This document shows, piece after piece, positions 10,513 to 23,350 of a stretch of DNA of 64,000 nt. Position 1 is the stretch's first letter. Every line of letters begins with the position of its first letter. Position numbers and translations under genes: made by a program. The stretch lies in NCBI RefSeq assembly GCF_029227915.1, contig NC_079875.1:11777001-11841000 (forward strand). Direction: 5' to 3'. This stretch comes from Hydractinia symbiolongicarpus. Lineage: Eukaryota; Cnidaria; Hydrozoa; Anthoathecata; Hydractiniidae. Under the pieces are notes generated by a model. The model did no database searches and had not been told where the DNA came from. It was given only the letters and a program-made list of their open reading frames with translations.

Positions 10513-11794
10513 GGTACTTTTTTACAAGTTAGACTTACCTGAAAGATTTTCATAAAAAATTCCAAATGATATATTCACATTCCATATTCACTTTTTGTTA
10601 AAAGTTCATGTAACCCCAGGTATCGTTTTTTAAATATTTTTTTTTTGCTGCCTTAATGACCAATTCAATTATCTTGTTCGTTAAAAATTTCAGACTAGCT
10701 CCAGTCCTTTTTAGTGTCACATGACCCGTTACGTAGTATTGCAGTAGTGCTCACGAATTAATGACTTTTACTCGCTATTATTATTGACTTTCATAGTCAA
10801 AAACAAATAATATACTGTCGCACAAAGTTAAAAAATTCAACGTACTTCCACATCGATCTCTGTACGAATTTGTTTATATTTAAAAAATAATTCAACATGA
10901 TATACTAGCCGTCTAAGCAATAAAACAAAAAAATAATATCTTACAGCAGGTGTGTGCATAATTTTTTTTAGTTTGTGCATTGCTGTAGGAGGCAACTGCA
11001 CTATGCTGTGGAAAAACAAATACTTTTTTCTATTGTTATATCTTCGGCTATATTTTACACATCTGATCGCACAAGGCCTAGGGACTTTTTATGTGCGATT
11101 AACACGTGAAATAATTGCCACATGTTAGGGTTAGGTACATGTTTTGAAAATATGTCGGTAATTACATCGGCAAATGCCAAGTGCCGTCTCAAATTACAAT
11201 GGTTGTAACCGCACCGCCCTTAATCCTATTCGTGCTGGAGGGGGAGGGGTGATGCCCCCTCTCCCTTCCCTCTAACTTTTTCCATAACTTTTTATGGGCT
11301 TATAGTTACACCTTGATATTTTGTTACTTATATTTGCCTTCCAAAATATATCCCTTCAGAATAAAAACCATACACAAATGTGTGACATGTTGAATAATCA
11401 GTAACTTTCACAACCTATGTCTCAAATAAAAATCATGCACATTTTATTTTTCCTTCGATTGCTCAGCATTGTGAGAACATATGCAGAATTATTTCTATTT
11501 TTTTAAAAAAATAATTGTTCTTAAAGAACTTTATGCAGAATTATTTTAAATTTTTCAAAAAAAAAATGTATGTAGAGAGCTTTTGTTTAACTTTGCCGCG
11601 CGAAGGTATATGTTCTGGCTATACAGTCAGTAATAATTAAAGTGCTACTGAAATATTACGTAACAGGGTCACGTGCCACTAAAAAAGACTGGAGCTAGAT
11701 TGAAAATTTTCTAATGAAGAAGAAGGTTGAAGATAACCAAGATGGGGGTTTTCTTGTGCAAATCTTTCAGATGAGTCCAACTTGTAAAAGTACA
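10513..11794. mobile_element. Long-inverted-repeat element (foldback-like)
   Basis: The left segment (about 10513-10790) and the right segment (about 11618-11794) are inverted copies of each other. Left GTACTTTTTTACAAGTTAGA pairs with right CAACTTGTAAAAGTAC. Left CTAGCTCCAGTCCTTTTTAG pairs with right CTAAAAAAGACTGGAGCTAG. Left CACATGACCCGTTACGTA pairs with right TACGTAACAGGGTCACGTG. The right arm is shorter through internal deletions. The middle (10800-11600) holds no transposase frame, so it looks non-autonomous. I could not confirm a target-site duplication, so the exact ends are uncertain. Confidence 0.65.
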
Positions 11795-12038
11795 GACAGA
11801 TAAGTAGAGTAAAAATAGGAGATACAACAATTGATGATTTTTTAATGGAATGATTAACTTACGAGTCAATGCACTAAGGGCAAGATTTCTTTTGTTATGT
11901 TATGAAAGAAAAAAAAATTGCAAATGTGATATTTCATTTCCTTCTTACTATGCTATGTTAAAATGTCGACAATTGTCGAGTGCTAGTGTGAATTAAATAC
12001 ACTTACCTGCACCTATAAAATTGATCTTTTAGAAAAAA

Positions 12039-15000
12039 ATGATAGAATCTGCTTACACAAATGGGGAAACAGATAAAGAAAACAAACAAACTGAAGAAAA
12101 TGAAGTTATAGAAGTGGATGGTGTAAATAAAAAGAATAAAATTGGTAATTATTTTTCTAAGACAGAATTATCTTATCTCTACTTTGATAATCTAATTGGG
12201 CTGACTGAAGTAGTTCTGCCAATTCTGTTCAGCTGTTTAAACTATTAATCTGTTATAATTTTTTGGTGTAAATATAAAACATCTGGTATTGAGTTAAAAA
12301 AAAGGTTGTTGATTGCTTTTCAGCTGTTTTTTTAAATGCTGTAATACATATTATTACATATAATACATATGATTACATAACACGTAATTTGTTTCATATA
12401 TAAATATATATAGTTGCTGAAAGTCTGCTCAGTCCACCAAAGAAAAAGCTAAAGCAAGGTATGTTAAATGCTTTCAACAAAATTGTCTTCTGTTGGTTGG
12501 GAAAAATAAGTAGCAGATTTTTGAAAAATTGAAGTGCAACTTATCTATATCTTAATACTTGAGATATAGTAAACCCAAAATTTATTCTTTGATATTTTAG
12601 AAAAGAAAATTAAACAACTTTAAATTTATATGTTTTGTTTATTACTTATAACAGCCACACATCAAAACTTAATCAAAAATTAGATTTTTTACAACTTTCT
12701 CTTCAAATTTCCTCAATTTTTCTTTTTGTTATGGTTGGTCATATGTGGTTTTTTTCAAAATGCATGAAAATACATTACATATAAAATTCTCATCATAAGT
12801 ACTTAAATTTCCTTAAATTTAACTCCATAAAATATAAGTAAAAAGAGTGCTAATTTTAATTTTTTCTAATTTTAAACTTTATTTTAATCATCGATATCAT
12901 CCTATGAGAAATATATCAAAAACAGGTCTTTCCACTTCAACTCTATTAAGTATACCATAATTGCTGCCGTATTTTTATCAGTTACCATCAGCAATAAATT
13001 ATGTAATCCCTGAATAATCTTTTCCAAATCTACACAGTCGAAATTTGCTGCTCCTTATAAATATGACAATTTATACAGCTTAATGAAATATGAAAATTTA
13101 TGGCATTATCTTTAAAGTGAAAAGTACTTTTTAAAAAACTTAGCCAGGGTTCCCACGCCTCCTCAAATATCCTCAAATCTCCTCAATTTTGGTTTTGCTC
13201 CTCAAATATCCTTAAATCTCCTTATTTTTCTTCAATTTGTCCAATTTTCCCCTCAAATCTCCTCAAATGGATTTATTTTAGTTGATAAAATTTTTTTTTG
13301 AATTATGTCAAGAATCTCATGTAGCAGAATTTAGTAGATTTAGTAGATTTAGTAGATCCAGGTATTGGAATAAAGTTGGAGCTCTCAGCCTTACAGAAAA
13401 GTGGAGTTATCACCGCTAACCAAGTCCACAATTTCAAACGAGATGTTACCAAATTTTTGTCAAAAATGTGTTCCCATTTGGTGGAAAAGTCGCCAATTAA
13501 AATCTCATTTGTCAGGAATGTCAGATGTTTTGTTCCTGCACTGTTGATAGAATCTCCTGAATCCAGTGAAGCAAGATTTGCCCATGTTCTAGAAAATCTT
13601 TATTCGTGTCAACAAATCAGTGATAAATTTGCAGATGAAGCCAAGAAGCAATTTCCAAAGTTATTAGAAATCGCAAGAGAAAATACAGAAGATTTTCTCA
13701 AATTCGACCCTGCAAATGACCGTCTCGATGTATTCTATTGGAAGCACATAGTTGGCACGAAATGTATCGATAAGTTAGCTGAAGTGCTAAAAATGATCCT
13801 CACATTGTCTCATGGACAGGCTGCGGTCGAGAGAGGATTCAGTATCAATAGCTCATTGCTTGTCGAAAACCTCTCCACTGTGAGCTTGATTTCGCAACGA
13901 ATAGTTCACGATCATTTGACATCAAACAATCTTAGTTCTGAGGAATATGAAGTATGTGGAAAATTGCGTAAGAGTGTACGAGCTGCAAGAGGCAAATACA
14001 ATGAATATTTGGTTAATCAACGAAAAGAGAAAGCTGAATCAGCAAAAATTTCAAAAAGGAAATCAATCCAAGAAGAAATAGATGTTATCCGATCCAAGAA
14101 AAAGATGCTTGAGAAAACTGTAGTTTTGTTATCAAAAGATGCCGACAAATGCTCTAAAGATGCTGAGGAGAAAACGGCTGTCTTGGAAATGAAAACTTTG
14201 ATAACAAAGTCCAACTCACTGAGAAAAACAGTAAGCGAGAAGGAAAAGGAAATTATGGAGTATTCAGAACTTCTCCAAAAGCTAATGAAGGAGAAAGAAA
14301 ACGTTATTTAGTATTTTTAGTATTTATCCCTTTGTTTTGTTTTTGTCCAGGGAAAAAGTTCCGCCATCTACATATTTATTTACATGTAAATAATGCTCAT
14401 ATGCCTATGTTTTAAAAATACTAATATTTCTAAAAAGGATCTTTTGTATAGATTACTATCTTCAGTTATTTACTTAGTCATGTTTTATCATGCACTGTTT
14501 CTAAATTTTGTTTATGTTTTATATTTTTATATTTTATCTAGATATGAAAAAAGACATTTTATTTTGTTCGTACCCGTCCATGTTGGAAATTATATTTATA
14601 TTAGAGACTTTACCCAATAGATTTTTTACGTTAGTCATAACTTTATCTAAAAAAATCTCCTCAAATTTCCTGAAAATTTGTGAAAAACTCCTCAATTTTG
14701 ATTCCTCAATCTCCTCAAAAAGTGAAAATTTCCCCTCAATTCTACTCAAATCTCCTCAATTTTGAGAATTTAAATCTTGTGGGAACCCTGTTAGCTGAAT
14801 AGACTTTGAAGCTCTCTTGTATAAGTCCAACATAATGTTTTGCCTCATTAGGTACCCTTAAGGCTTTGAGAAGAAAAAAAAATCAAAAGTTAAAGGAAAA
14901 TGTTCGATGGTTACATATACATGCTGTCTTAACATAAAGCTTAAATTCTCTCTTTAAGATGCTATATCGTTTCCAAAATTATCAAAAAAAGAAGCTGTAA

Positions 15001-18000
15001 AAGAAACTGAAAAAACTGCTAAAATTTTAAAAGAACCTGCAAAACCATGTGAAGTTAAAGGTGTGCAATTTTTTACTGAATGTCTATTAATGTAAAAAAT
15101 AATTTATTTGCTATTTTTTTATTTACTTGTATTTGCCTCTAGAAGCAGTATTACCTTTTCCAAAGGTGTCGAAGGAAGAGTTTATACGCTTAACAGAAAA
15201 GGATGTGTCAAAAACAATAGATGTAGAAAATGGTGTGAAAAGTTACAGTGTAATTAAAAAAAACTTTTAATATTTCCAAACTGTTTTCATCTAAATAATC
15301 AATGCTCTTTTGTAATATTAGAGGATCACGCTAATACAAAAACACCAATTGCTAATGAAAAATCACCAACATCAAAAGAAAATAATGTTAAAACACCAAA
15401 GTCTACAGATAAGGTTAGCATGATAGCCTGCTTGATTTTTTAACCCATTGTTTTGTCACATAATTAAAAAATTGTAAATAGAATTAAGTTGAGGAAAACC
15501 ACATAGTGATGCCGTAGTTTAGTGGTTACAACTCTCACACTTTGTGCCTGAGACCAGGGTTTGATTTCCCTTGGCGGTGATTCAACATGAGCAAGTCAGA
15601 GTTACATAGCCCCAGGTTAACCCAAGCCATGTGAGGGAAACTGGTGAGATGGCACACTGTGCACTGTTGGATTTTGCAGGGAAAGGACCCTATTGTGTCT
15701 GCATAGCCTAAAATGAGCATTAAAAAACGTTTATCCTTCAATATTTGTGAGGCTAGCCATGTAAAATATGCACAAATATCTATCTAAAACATCTATACTA
15801 CTTAATTTGTAGAAAACACCCTCTTTGACGAAAGAGGAAAGACAGAAAGCTAAAGAGTCGAAAGAGCAAGAAAAACAGGCTAGACTAAAAGAACTTGAAG
15901 AAAAGAGAAAGAAAAAAGAAGAGGAGAAATTACTAAAGCAAGCTGAAAAAGAGAAAAGAGAACACGAAAGGAAGGAAAAAGAAAGGTTTGTCATCTTTTT
16001 CTTATTTCTCTTTTCTGGCTCAAAGTATGGATTTTTTTTGCCACACTAAAGTGAAAAATACATTTAAATTATGTTAAGAGAAGTAATTTTGGGGAGAAGA
16101 ATTTCTTTTATTTAGCAATTTTCTATTTAATTTGTGAATATCGACTCCTGTGAATTGTACTGAATTCGGTCAGGCATTCGCAAAAAAAAAATTAATTATC
16201 CCCCAAAAGATTTTGAGTAAAATAGGTCAAATTCTAATGACAGATAGGATCAGGATGGCAAGAGCTCATATGAATATACTTTTTATAAAAACTTTATCTT
16301 TAACCATATCTTCATCAAGTGCAATCACAATAATCCTTCTAATTTCAATAGAAAGTTAAAATCTTTTTTTTTTTTTTTTATTTGTACAGTTTAGATATTC
16401 TTATTTTTAATAATTAAATTAGCTATATCAAAGAAAATTGTGGTATATATATTTTAAAAAACACTAAAAATTTTAACTCCTTAATAGGTTAAAGGAAGAA
16501 GAAAAAAAGAGGAAAGAAAAAGAAAAGGAAGAGGAAAGAAAAAAACGGGAGGAGGAGAAAAAAAGAAAAGATGAAGAAAAACGAATAAAAGACGAGCAAA
16601 GAGAAGCTGAACGATTAAAGCGAGAAGCAGAACGATTAAAGCGAGAAGCAGAGAAGGAAAAGAGAGAAGCAGAACGGAAACAGAAAGAAGAAGTCAAAAG
16701 ACAAGAGGAAGAAAAAAAGAAAATGGAAGATGAAGCTGTGGTAAGCTTACTTGCATTTGAATTGATTATGCATCAACTGCAGCTTTGCAGAGCATACATT
16801 TCTTTATATTAAAGAGGACTTGTTTACTTTTAGCAAAAGAAGAAAGAAAAAGCTGCCCAGCAATTCAAAAGCTTTTTTAGAAAGTCGACAAATATTTCAA
16901 AGGTAAAATGTCTCACAAATTTTCTCTATTTTATATTATATACTATTTTTTCTAAGATAGTTGTTATAGTAATTTATTTTTAATATAATGGCTACCACTA
17001 ATTTTTTTGACATTATGACAAGTCACCCCGTTAGGCTCTTAAAATTGGTGTTAAAGCACTGATGTTTCTTTCCGAGATTACTGAATTGGATCTTAACCAC
17101 TTCTTTGCCATGGATGATCACGTCGTTTCTCTGTCATACCTGATCTTATTTGACTGCCCATAGAAAAATCCACTTAAATAGGAAAGCGAACATTTATGTA
17201 TATATACTCTGATGATGTCAATGCTTGACATCATCAAAATAATGTATAGGATTGGAAGTTTTGTGCAAACCGCTAAGGAGACATCAGGATTAAAAGGATT
17301 TTTGGTAAAAACGTCATTATCTCTAAATGACAAATTTTTTTTAGAAATTTATTTAATTCAACCTTTTTTTCTTTTTAGGCTCCTGAAGTAGAATCCTTTA
17401 AACGCTTTATCCCATTTCAAGTGAAACCGAATATGATCTTAGCACCTGTATGTAGAAGAAAGGATTTCCATAAAGAGAAACTAGATAAATCCATAGGGGA
17501 AGTGAGTTTTTTTAGATTTTCTTTGCAAGTTTTCATTAACTCCTACTATCACTTTCCCTTAAATTTCTTTTTAATTGTTAGCATAGGAAATTCTCAGAGC
17601 TTTCATACATACTTCATACAGTTATGATTTTTGTTATTTACGACTATTATAATCAGAATTGATTTACTTAAGACATTGTACTTGAATGTGGGCTACCTAT
17701 ATGCCTTACCTTTCAAAATCAAACTAACTAAATATCAGCCCATTTGATTTTTAGTTGAACCCAGACGTTTCATTATATCTTGAAGAACTAGCTGTAAGAA
17801 TAGCAAATAACCAAAATATTATATATATTACTCGTCGAAAATTACGAAGAGAATTTGAGGAGCAAAAAAGATTAGAAAGCAAGAATAAATATGAGAAGCC
17901 GATAGAAACAGGTTCATCACCAACAGATGTTGTAATTATTGGAGATGACAATAATGATGATGCTGAAGATGAAAAGAGCTTTACAGAAACTAATCTATAT

Positions 18001-21000
18001 AAAGCAAAGTTTCTTAAATTCTCTGAAAACACTAGACCAGCTTACTATGGCACTTGGAGTAAAAAAAGTAAATTTATAAATGGAAGAAAACCATTTGGGG
18101 TAGACAATGTACGTATATTTGTTGCATGCTGAACATTTTGTCTTAACATCCTGAAGTGTGCAACAAATGGTAATTTTAGAAATGCTAAGGATCACTTAAC
18201 CTAGGGTTCGCATGTACAAGTTATTGTAAACATCATTAAACTTTAGATTAACTTCTGTGTTGTTCCTAGAATTTTATTATTGAAAATATTATTTCAGTTT
18301 GTCTGTTCAGTATTCATATTACTGTGGAAAGTTTATCATTTCTTGAACATGATAGTTTAGTAGGCCTACTAAACTATCATGTTCAAGAAATTTCCACAGT
18401 AACCTAGAATTTTAGTCAAAAAATGCCCATGTGATCCTTTAAAACCATCTGAAAGTATTTAATTTTGGGGAAGGTTGGGAAAGTAAAAGGATTTGTTTAC
18501 CAAAAGTCAGTATCAGAATCTCCCAAAATCTTGTTTTGTCTAACAAAATATCAAGATCTTCTCAACATTGATTAAAAATTCTTCTTGGGAGTAAAATTTA
18601 AATCCTGACTCTAAAAAAATATGGCAGCCTTGTGGCAACTTTCCTAATTTATTTTAATTATTCCACGTTTTACTTTTCCTTGATTCTGCTTAATTTTGAC
18701 TGTAAAACCGACTAACCTAAATCTTTGTTTGTATCACTAAGTTTGGTTCAACTTGGAATTTGAAGTAAAAGTTTTTAGCACCATTAATCCTAAAGTTCTT
18801 ATCATGTTATATTCACAGGATGTATTCAATTACGAGATAGACAGTGATGAAGAATGGATTGATGAACCTGGAGAAGATTGTTCAGATAATGTATGTACTC
18901 TCATTTTTAGTTGAGTCAGGGGCGATGACATTATAATGTTAATGTTAGAATGTGCTTACCATCATCACAGAATTTGTTTAGTTGTGCGAACATTTTAACC
19001 GTTTCAATTCTAAGGACTAGGGAAAGCATCTTGATCGGGTTTAAAAAAATAGGATTTTACATTTTTTCTCTGAAATTTTTTTGCAGGGCTTTTTAAAGTG
19101 CCTATGAAAGTAAAAATTTACCACTAACTCATTATTTTTTTTTTATATATGAAAAATAAAAAAAACTGCAATAGCTCCAAATTTCTTTAGTCTTGGAGAG
19201 CAGGGAGCCTGCTATGGTAAAGTTTACAGCCATGAAAACCATAATAATAAAAACCTAAGAAAAAAAATTGGGGCAAAACTGCTCTTTGTAAAGGTTTAAA
19301 GGAGGATTCTGAGAGTTGCACTTGTAAATTGTATTTAAAAGAAAATAAAAAAAAAAAATGGTCTAAAAGCCTCAGGAAAAACTTTAAAATATCTCGGATA
19401 TGTGTGTACAGGGCGGTGATGATGACGATGATGATGAAGATAAAGAAGAGACTGAAGAAGATCGTGATGGATTTTTTGTACCGCACGGTTATCTGTCTGA
19501 TGATGAAGGAGTCAAAGCATCTGATGATGAAGAAGAGGATGACGATGGAGAAGAAGGAAAAGAGCCTGTCACTTCAAAACAAAGTGATGGACGGGTAACG
19601 GTTTATTCCTACAGCACCAATACAAAACTTGTCTGTTTCGAAAAGTAACAAGGGAACTTTAGTGTATGGAAACGTGGATACGGGCACGTGTGTTTATATT
19701 GTGTGGGTTGAAAAGACATGTATCTTTGATGCTTTTTGTTGACCGGAAAAACTATAAAGTTATTTTTTCTACGTTTTCTATTTCGTCTTTTTAAATTAAA
19801 ATCAAGCATAAACGCTCGTCTCTAGGTTGTTTTTAGTACTTTTACTGTTTGAGTTCTTACTTGTTTGGAAATCTTCTATATTATTTCAATTTGTATTTAT
19901 GTTTTTAGGAGGACGAAAAACTAAAAGCCAAAGCTTGTTCATACGAAATTGAGATTAAAAAGCATATCAAACCTAAAAAACCAGTTTGTATTGGCATAAC
20001 ATATATTACAAAGCCTGAAGATTTAAATCCAATTTTAAAGGGATATCAGAAAATCGAGTTACACAAGCCGATTGTTCAAGAGGAGGATGAAGACATGGAT
20101 ACAGATAGTCCCAATAAATCAATCAAAAGTCCCCAAACTGTACCAGAGGAAGGTTAGTTAATTTTATTTATCTTATGCATGCAGAATGTTTATCCAAGCG
20201 AAAAGTCGATTGTTCTTCTTTTTCTAGGCCTCAAAAGCATTAAAATCATACAATGTGACCTTTTTTTCAAAAACATTCTTTTGACTGTCCATCTGACAAT
20301 TTTGATGACGATGTACCCTCCCATAAATTCAAATTTGTATCTCCAGAAACCTGTAAAGCTTATTTTAAATGAATTAAAAGTTTCCTAAATTAGGTCAACC
20401 TCCTGTGTGCTTACGAACTTAAAAGTGTGGTAAAAAAACCAATAATTGGGTTTGAGAGAGGTGAAAAAGCCTTAAAAGTAATAAAATAATTAAAAAAGCT
20501 GGCGGACACCGGCCGGCGAGATGTGGATGCGTTCACCCATTTGAAAAGAGATAAACCATCTACGAGTTTTAGAATTGCGGATCGTCTTAACTTTTAAAAA
20601 ACTTTGTTATGAAAGTTCCCGGCTGCGCTACCACTACACTATCCAGAAACGTGTAAAGGTGTTGGGATAGTCTGAGGCTATTGACATCATTTGACCAGTC
20701 TTGTCGTATAGCAAAAAATAGCGCCAAAAAAAGTGTATATATCTACAAGAACTCTTTCGTGATAGACATGGCAGATGTTTTAAGGACTGTTTTGTTTTTC
20801 TTTTAATATGTGGGTGAATATGTATTATCAGTATTCGATTTTTATCTTCAAGCACGTTGGATTAAAACGAGCATCACCACATGTGGTTTTCAAACTTTGT
20901 TTTGAAATCGACCACCCAGTTTTAAGCTTCCAATTTAGTCGAGGTCATTTTGCCTTATTGAAACTATGGACTAGAAAAATATAACTTAAGGGTAGAGATT

Positions 21001-22187
21001 TTTAGCGGATCTATTGTAATTGTGCCAAAATGTTTTCAGATAAAGCTGTGTATAACTTACATTAACTGGTCAAGAAAATACGTGAGTTTGATTGTCCCTA
21101 GTAAATAGTCTGCAAGTAATAGTTGAGCCATCAAAAAAATACAGAAACTTATACATTAGGTTTCACCCTAAAATAAATTAAAAATATAAATTTCTAATGC
21201 TGGAACAAAACTAAAAGGTCGAACAAGGAACGAAATAAACGTGGAGATCGCCACTTTTACGGACACTTGAAAGCATGTCGGGATTTTGATTTACACATGC
21301 GTTGTTTACATGATAGCCGAAATGGAAGTGCGCCTAGGAGTGATCAGTGCGCCTGTAAACAAGTTTACCTTAGCATGGCGTTTATGTTAAGTGTGGCGCT
21401 TGAAAGGATTGAATTTTTAGTTTTTATAAACTTTAAACATAACCCATGATGGTTTTTTTTAACCATGTGCGGTAACGCTTACTTCTCCTAAAACTTAACA
21501 CGCTTTTTTTAAATAATATAAAAAAATTTAGGTGAAGCTTGTTGCTTGAGTCTCTATATTATTTTAGGGTTAACCGTTGCTTACTTGTTCTTTATGGACT
21601 ATTTACTAGGGAGAGTCAATGTGAACTATAATATAAATTTCAGCTTTACTCATTTGCACGAAGAATGATTGAGGCAGTAAAGCATAGCACGCACAAGAGG
21701 ATATGGCCCCTTTAAATTAGACCAAAGTAGATTTATATATGCAAATGTATTCTAGTAACTGTCCTGGATATACTTTGTTTTAGCAATCCCGTTCCTACTG
21801 AAGCTTCTACACGGTAGCACAACAGGTATAAAGAAAATGTGGAAGACATTCCAAACCTTCTGGATATCCTACATAAAAGAGAACGATTTAGAGTTGCGCA
21901 CAACTATTTCTAGAACACAGTTCGTAAAAACTGTTAATGAAGTCGCTTCACGGTGCCAAAACGATAAACGTGAAAATAGATATGTTGTTAACATTGATAT
22001 ATTGTCTAAATATGACATGAAAGATTTGATGTTGGGGGGAGGTTTACCTTTATTGAAATCTCAAGCAGAAAAATTAGAAAAGAAAGAAAATTCGATTGTT
22101 GTAACAAATGCACTTGTAGAAACAGACACAAACGAAATAGTGACACCAAAGAAGTGTGCGGTTACTCCAATGCAGGTGGATACGTAA
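12039..22187 (+). CDS. CHAF1A: Chromatin assembly factor 1 subunit A (CAF-1 p150), complete coding region
   Basis: The large CAF-1 subunit deposits H3-H4 behind replication forks. Coding exons: 12039-12144, 12414-12458, 14959-15060, 15143-15232, 15322-15413, 15813-15985, 16488-16740, 16834-16902, 17379-17501, 17755-18108, 18819-18890, 19412-19594, 19909-20152, 21784-22187. All have GT-AG borders and matching phases; the total is 2310 nt (769 residues). Family landmarks: a Lys/Glu/Arg-rich KER coiled coil (residues about 150-287), AAQQFKSFFRK (PIP-like, about 294), KAKFLKF and YYGTWSKKS (about 435-452), the acidic block YEIDSDEEW (about 474), and DGFFVPHGYLSDDEG (about 512), the best signature of p150. 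The last exon (IPFLLKLLHGS...) is the C-terminal winged-helix region. An acceptor just before the start (12031-12032) implies a 5' UTR intron. The second coding intron is enlarged by a hAT-like element. Confidence 0.93.
13145..14790 (+). mobile_element. hAT-like DNA transposon, internally deleted, in a CHAF1A intron
   Basis: Perfect 12-bp terminal inverted repeats, CAGGGTTCCCAC (13145-13156) and GTGGGAACCCTG (14779-14790), are flanked by TTAGC on both sides (13140-13144 and 14791-14795). That fits a 5-bp target-site duplication. Inside each end lies a block of CCTCAAATCTCCTCAATTTT-type repeats (about 13160-13272 and 14655-14765), oddly in the same orientation at both ends. The element holds a C-terminal transposase remnant. 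It interrupts the intron between CHAF1A exons 2 and 3 and does not alter the coding phase. Confidence 0.75.
13376..14311 (+). pseudogene. hAT-type transposase C-terminal remnant with coiled coil
   Basis: An open frame of about 310 codons without a natural ATG: it opens on TTG after a TTTAGTAGA repeat, with an in-frame stop near 13323. The central part, LSHGQAAVERGFSINSSLLV followed by SLISQRIVHDHL, resembles the C-terminal dimerisation region of hAT-like transposases. The last 110 residues are a Lys/Glu-rich coiled coil. The N-terminal DNA-binding domain and most of the catalytic core are missing, so the protein cannot be an active transposase on its own. The superfamily call rests on motif style and the TIR, not on a database search. 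Confidence 0.6.
15508..15735 (+). mobile_element. tRNA-derived SINE in a CHAF1A intron
   Basis: The head resembles a tRNA: an A box within TAGTTTAGTGGTTACAACTC (about 15515-15534) and a B-box-like GGTTTGATTTC (about 15559-15569). An unrelated body of about 160 bp follows (TTCAACATGAGCAAGTC... to about 15735). It lies between CHAF1A coding exons 5 and 6. There is no clear poly-A tail; the 3' end is approximate. Confidence 0.6.
18319..18402. repeat. Large near-perfect palindrome in a CHAF1A intron
   Basis: The core at 18339-18390 is a perfect 52-bp palindrome centred on TAGGCCTA (18361-18368). An outer arm TTACTGTGGAAA (18319-18330) pairs with TTTCCACAGTAA (18391-18402) after an 8-base interruption on the left. 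As RNA it would form a very stable hairpin. It may be a small foldback MITE. Confidence 0.85.
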
Positions 22188-22690
22188 TGTGTTGTTATCT
22201 CCGTTGCAAATGTGTGAATTATACGATCCTTTGATTGGATGCGAGGACACGCATAGAGCGCCATTTTGAAAATATGAACCTCCATGACGAGTAATACGAA
22301 GAACTCCGTCGACAATTAGTTATGCAAACTGTTTGTCACATTATTTGAACTTGTATCTTTTTTTAAAAAATACACGTCAAATTGACGTCGCTAACGCACG
22401 TCGTGAAATTACCCTATCAGATCTATTTTCAACGACCTTATGGATGCTGTTTTTATATCTTTATGGTTAAAGTCTCATGGATAACTGCTTAAGTTCGGCT
22501 TGTTTCGTTTCACATTTTAAATTTAAGTCATCTCAGGTTTAAAATCGCCATTTGAGTATTGGATATATTGCTCAAGTAACTATTGAATTTCTTAATGACA
22601 AAAGTAGTGACTTGACTTTTTTTTCTTATACTTTTAAAATGTAGACTGGTACCGTGTTTCCATAATAAAGGCTATTAATGATATTTGTAG
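22188..22690 (+). other. CHAF1A 3' UTR with poly(A) signal
   Basis: Non-coding sequence follows the CHAF1A stop. The first good AATAAA signal is at 22664-22669 (CATAATAAAGG), which would place cleavage near 22685. No other gene is visible. Confidence 0.55.
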
Positions 22691-23030
22691 CATATTTTTT
22701 ATTTTTCTCGTTGATATGGGAAAATACACTAAATAAAGAATACGGACGTGTTTTCATTTGTAAGAGTAGTGGATAAATAGTTTCTTTAGTCTGTCTAAGT
22801 TTTTCTGGTTGTACATGTTGACCACGATCATGGAAATTCCTTTAATCTAAAATTTGTTTTAAATAATCCAGGAACTTTGGCAAAAAATTTAAATGTCTGG
22901 CGATTGTTCTAGGATCTCAAACAATTTTGTCAAAGTTTTCATTAACCTTGGTCCAAAAAAAAGTACCCTAATAAAAATACAACTGTCAATTCTAATTTCT
23001 GACCCCCGCCCTCCTCGTAAAATTCCCGAA

Positions 23031-23350
23031 TACCTAATCGGTAAAAAGAAGTTGGCAAAAAGTGACTATATTTTGGCTAGGTGACTTAAAATTTTTGCCG
23101 AATTTCTCATTACCGACCAAACTTTTTTGCCGACATTTTTTTCCGACTTTTTGTCCAACCATCTTTTTGCCGTTTTTTCTTTCTTGTTGCTAACTTTTAT
23201 CAGTTTTAAGCAATTATTCTTTATTAGTGACTAAATTCAAAAATTTTGTTGGCAAAGAGTAACTAAATTCAAAAATTTTGTTGGCAAAAAGTGACTCAAT
23301 TTTGTCACAGTGACTAATATTTTTGACGACGACTTTTTACCGATAAGGTA
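23031..23350. mobile_element. Small TIR element (MITE-like)
   Basis: The left end TACCTAATCGGTAAAAAG (23031-23048) is an inverted match (17 of 18) to the right end CTTTTTACCGATAAGGTA (23333-23350). The interior is built from repeats such as GTTGGCAAA.AGT.ACT.AATT (near 23059, 23250 and 23280). No coding frame is present. Confidence 0.55.
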
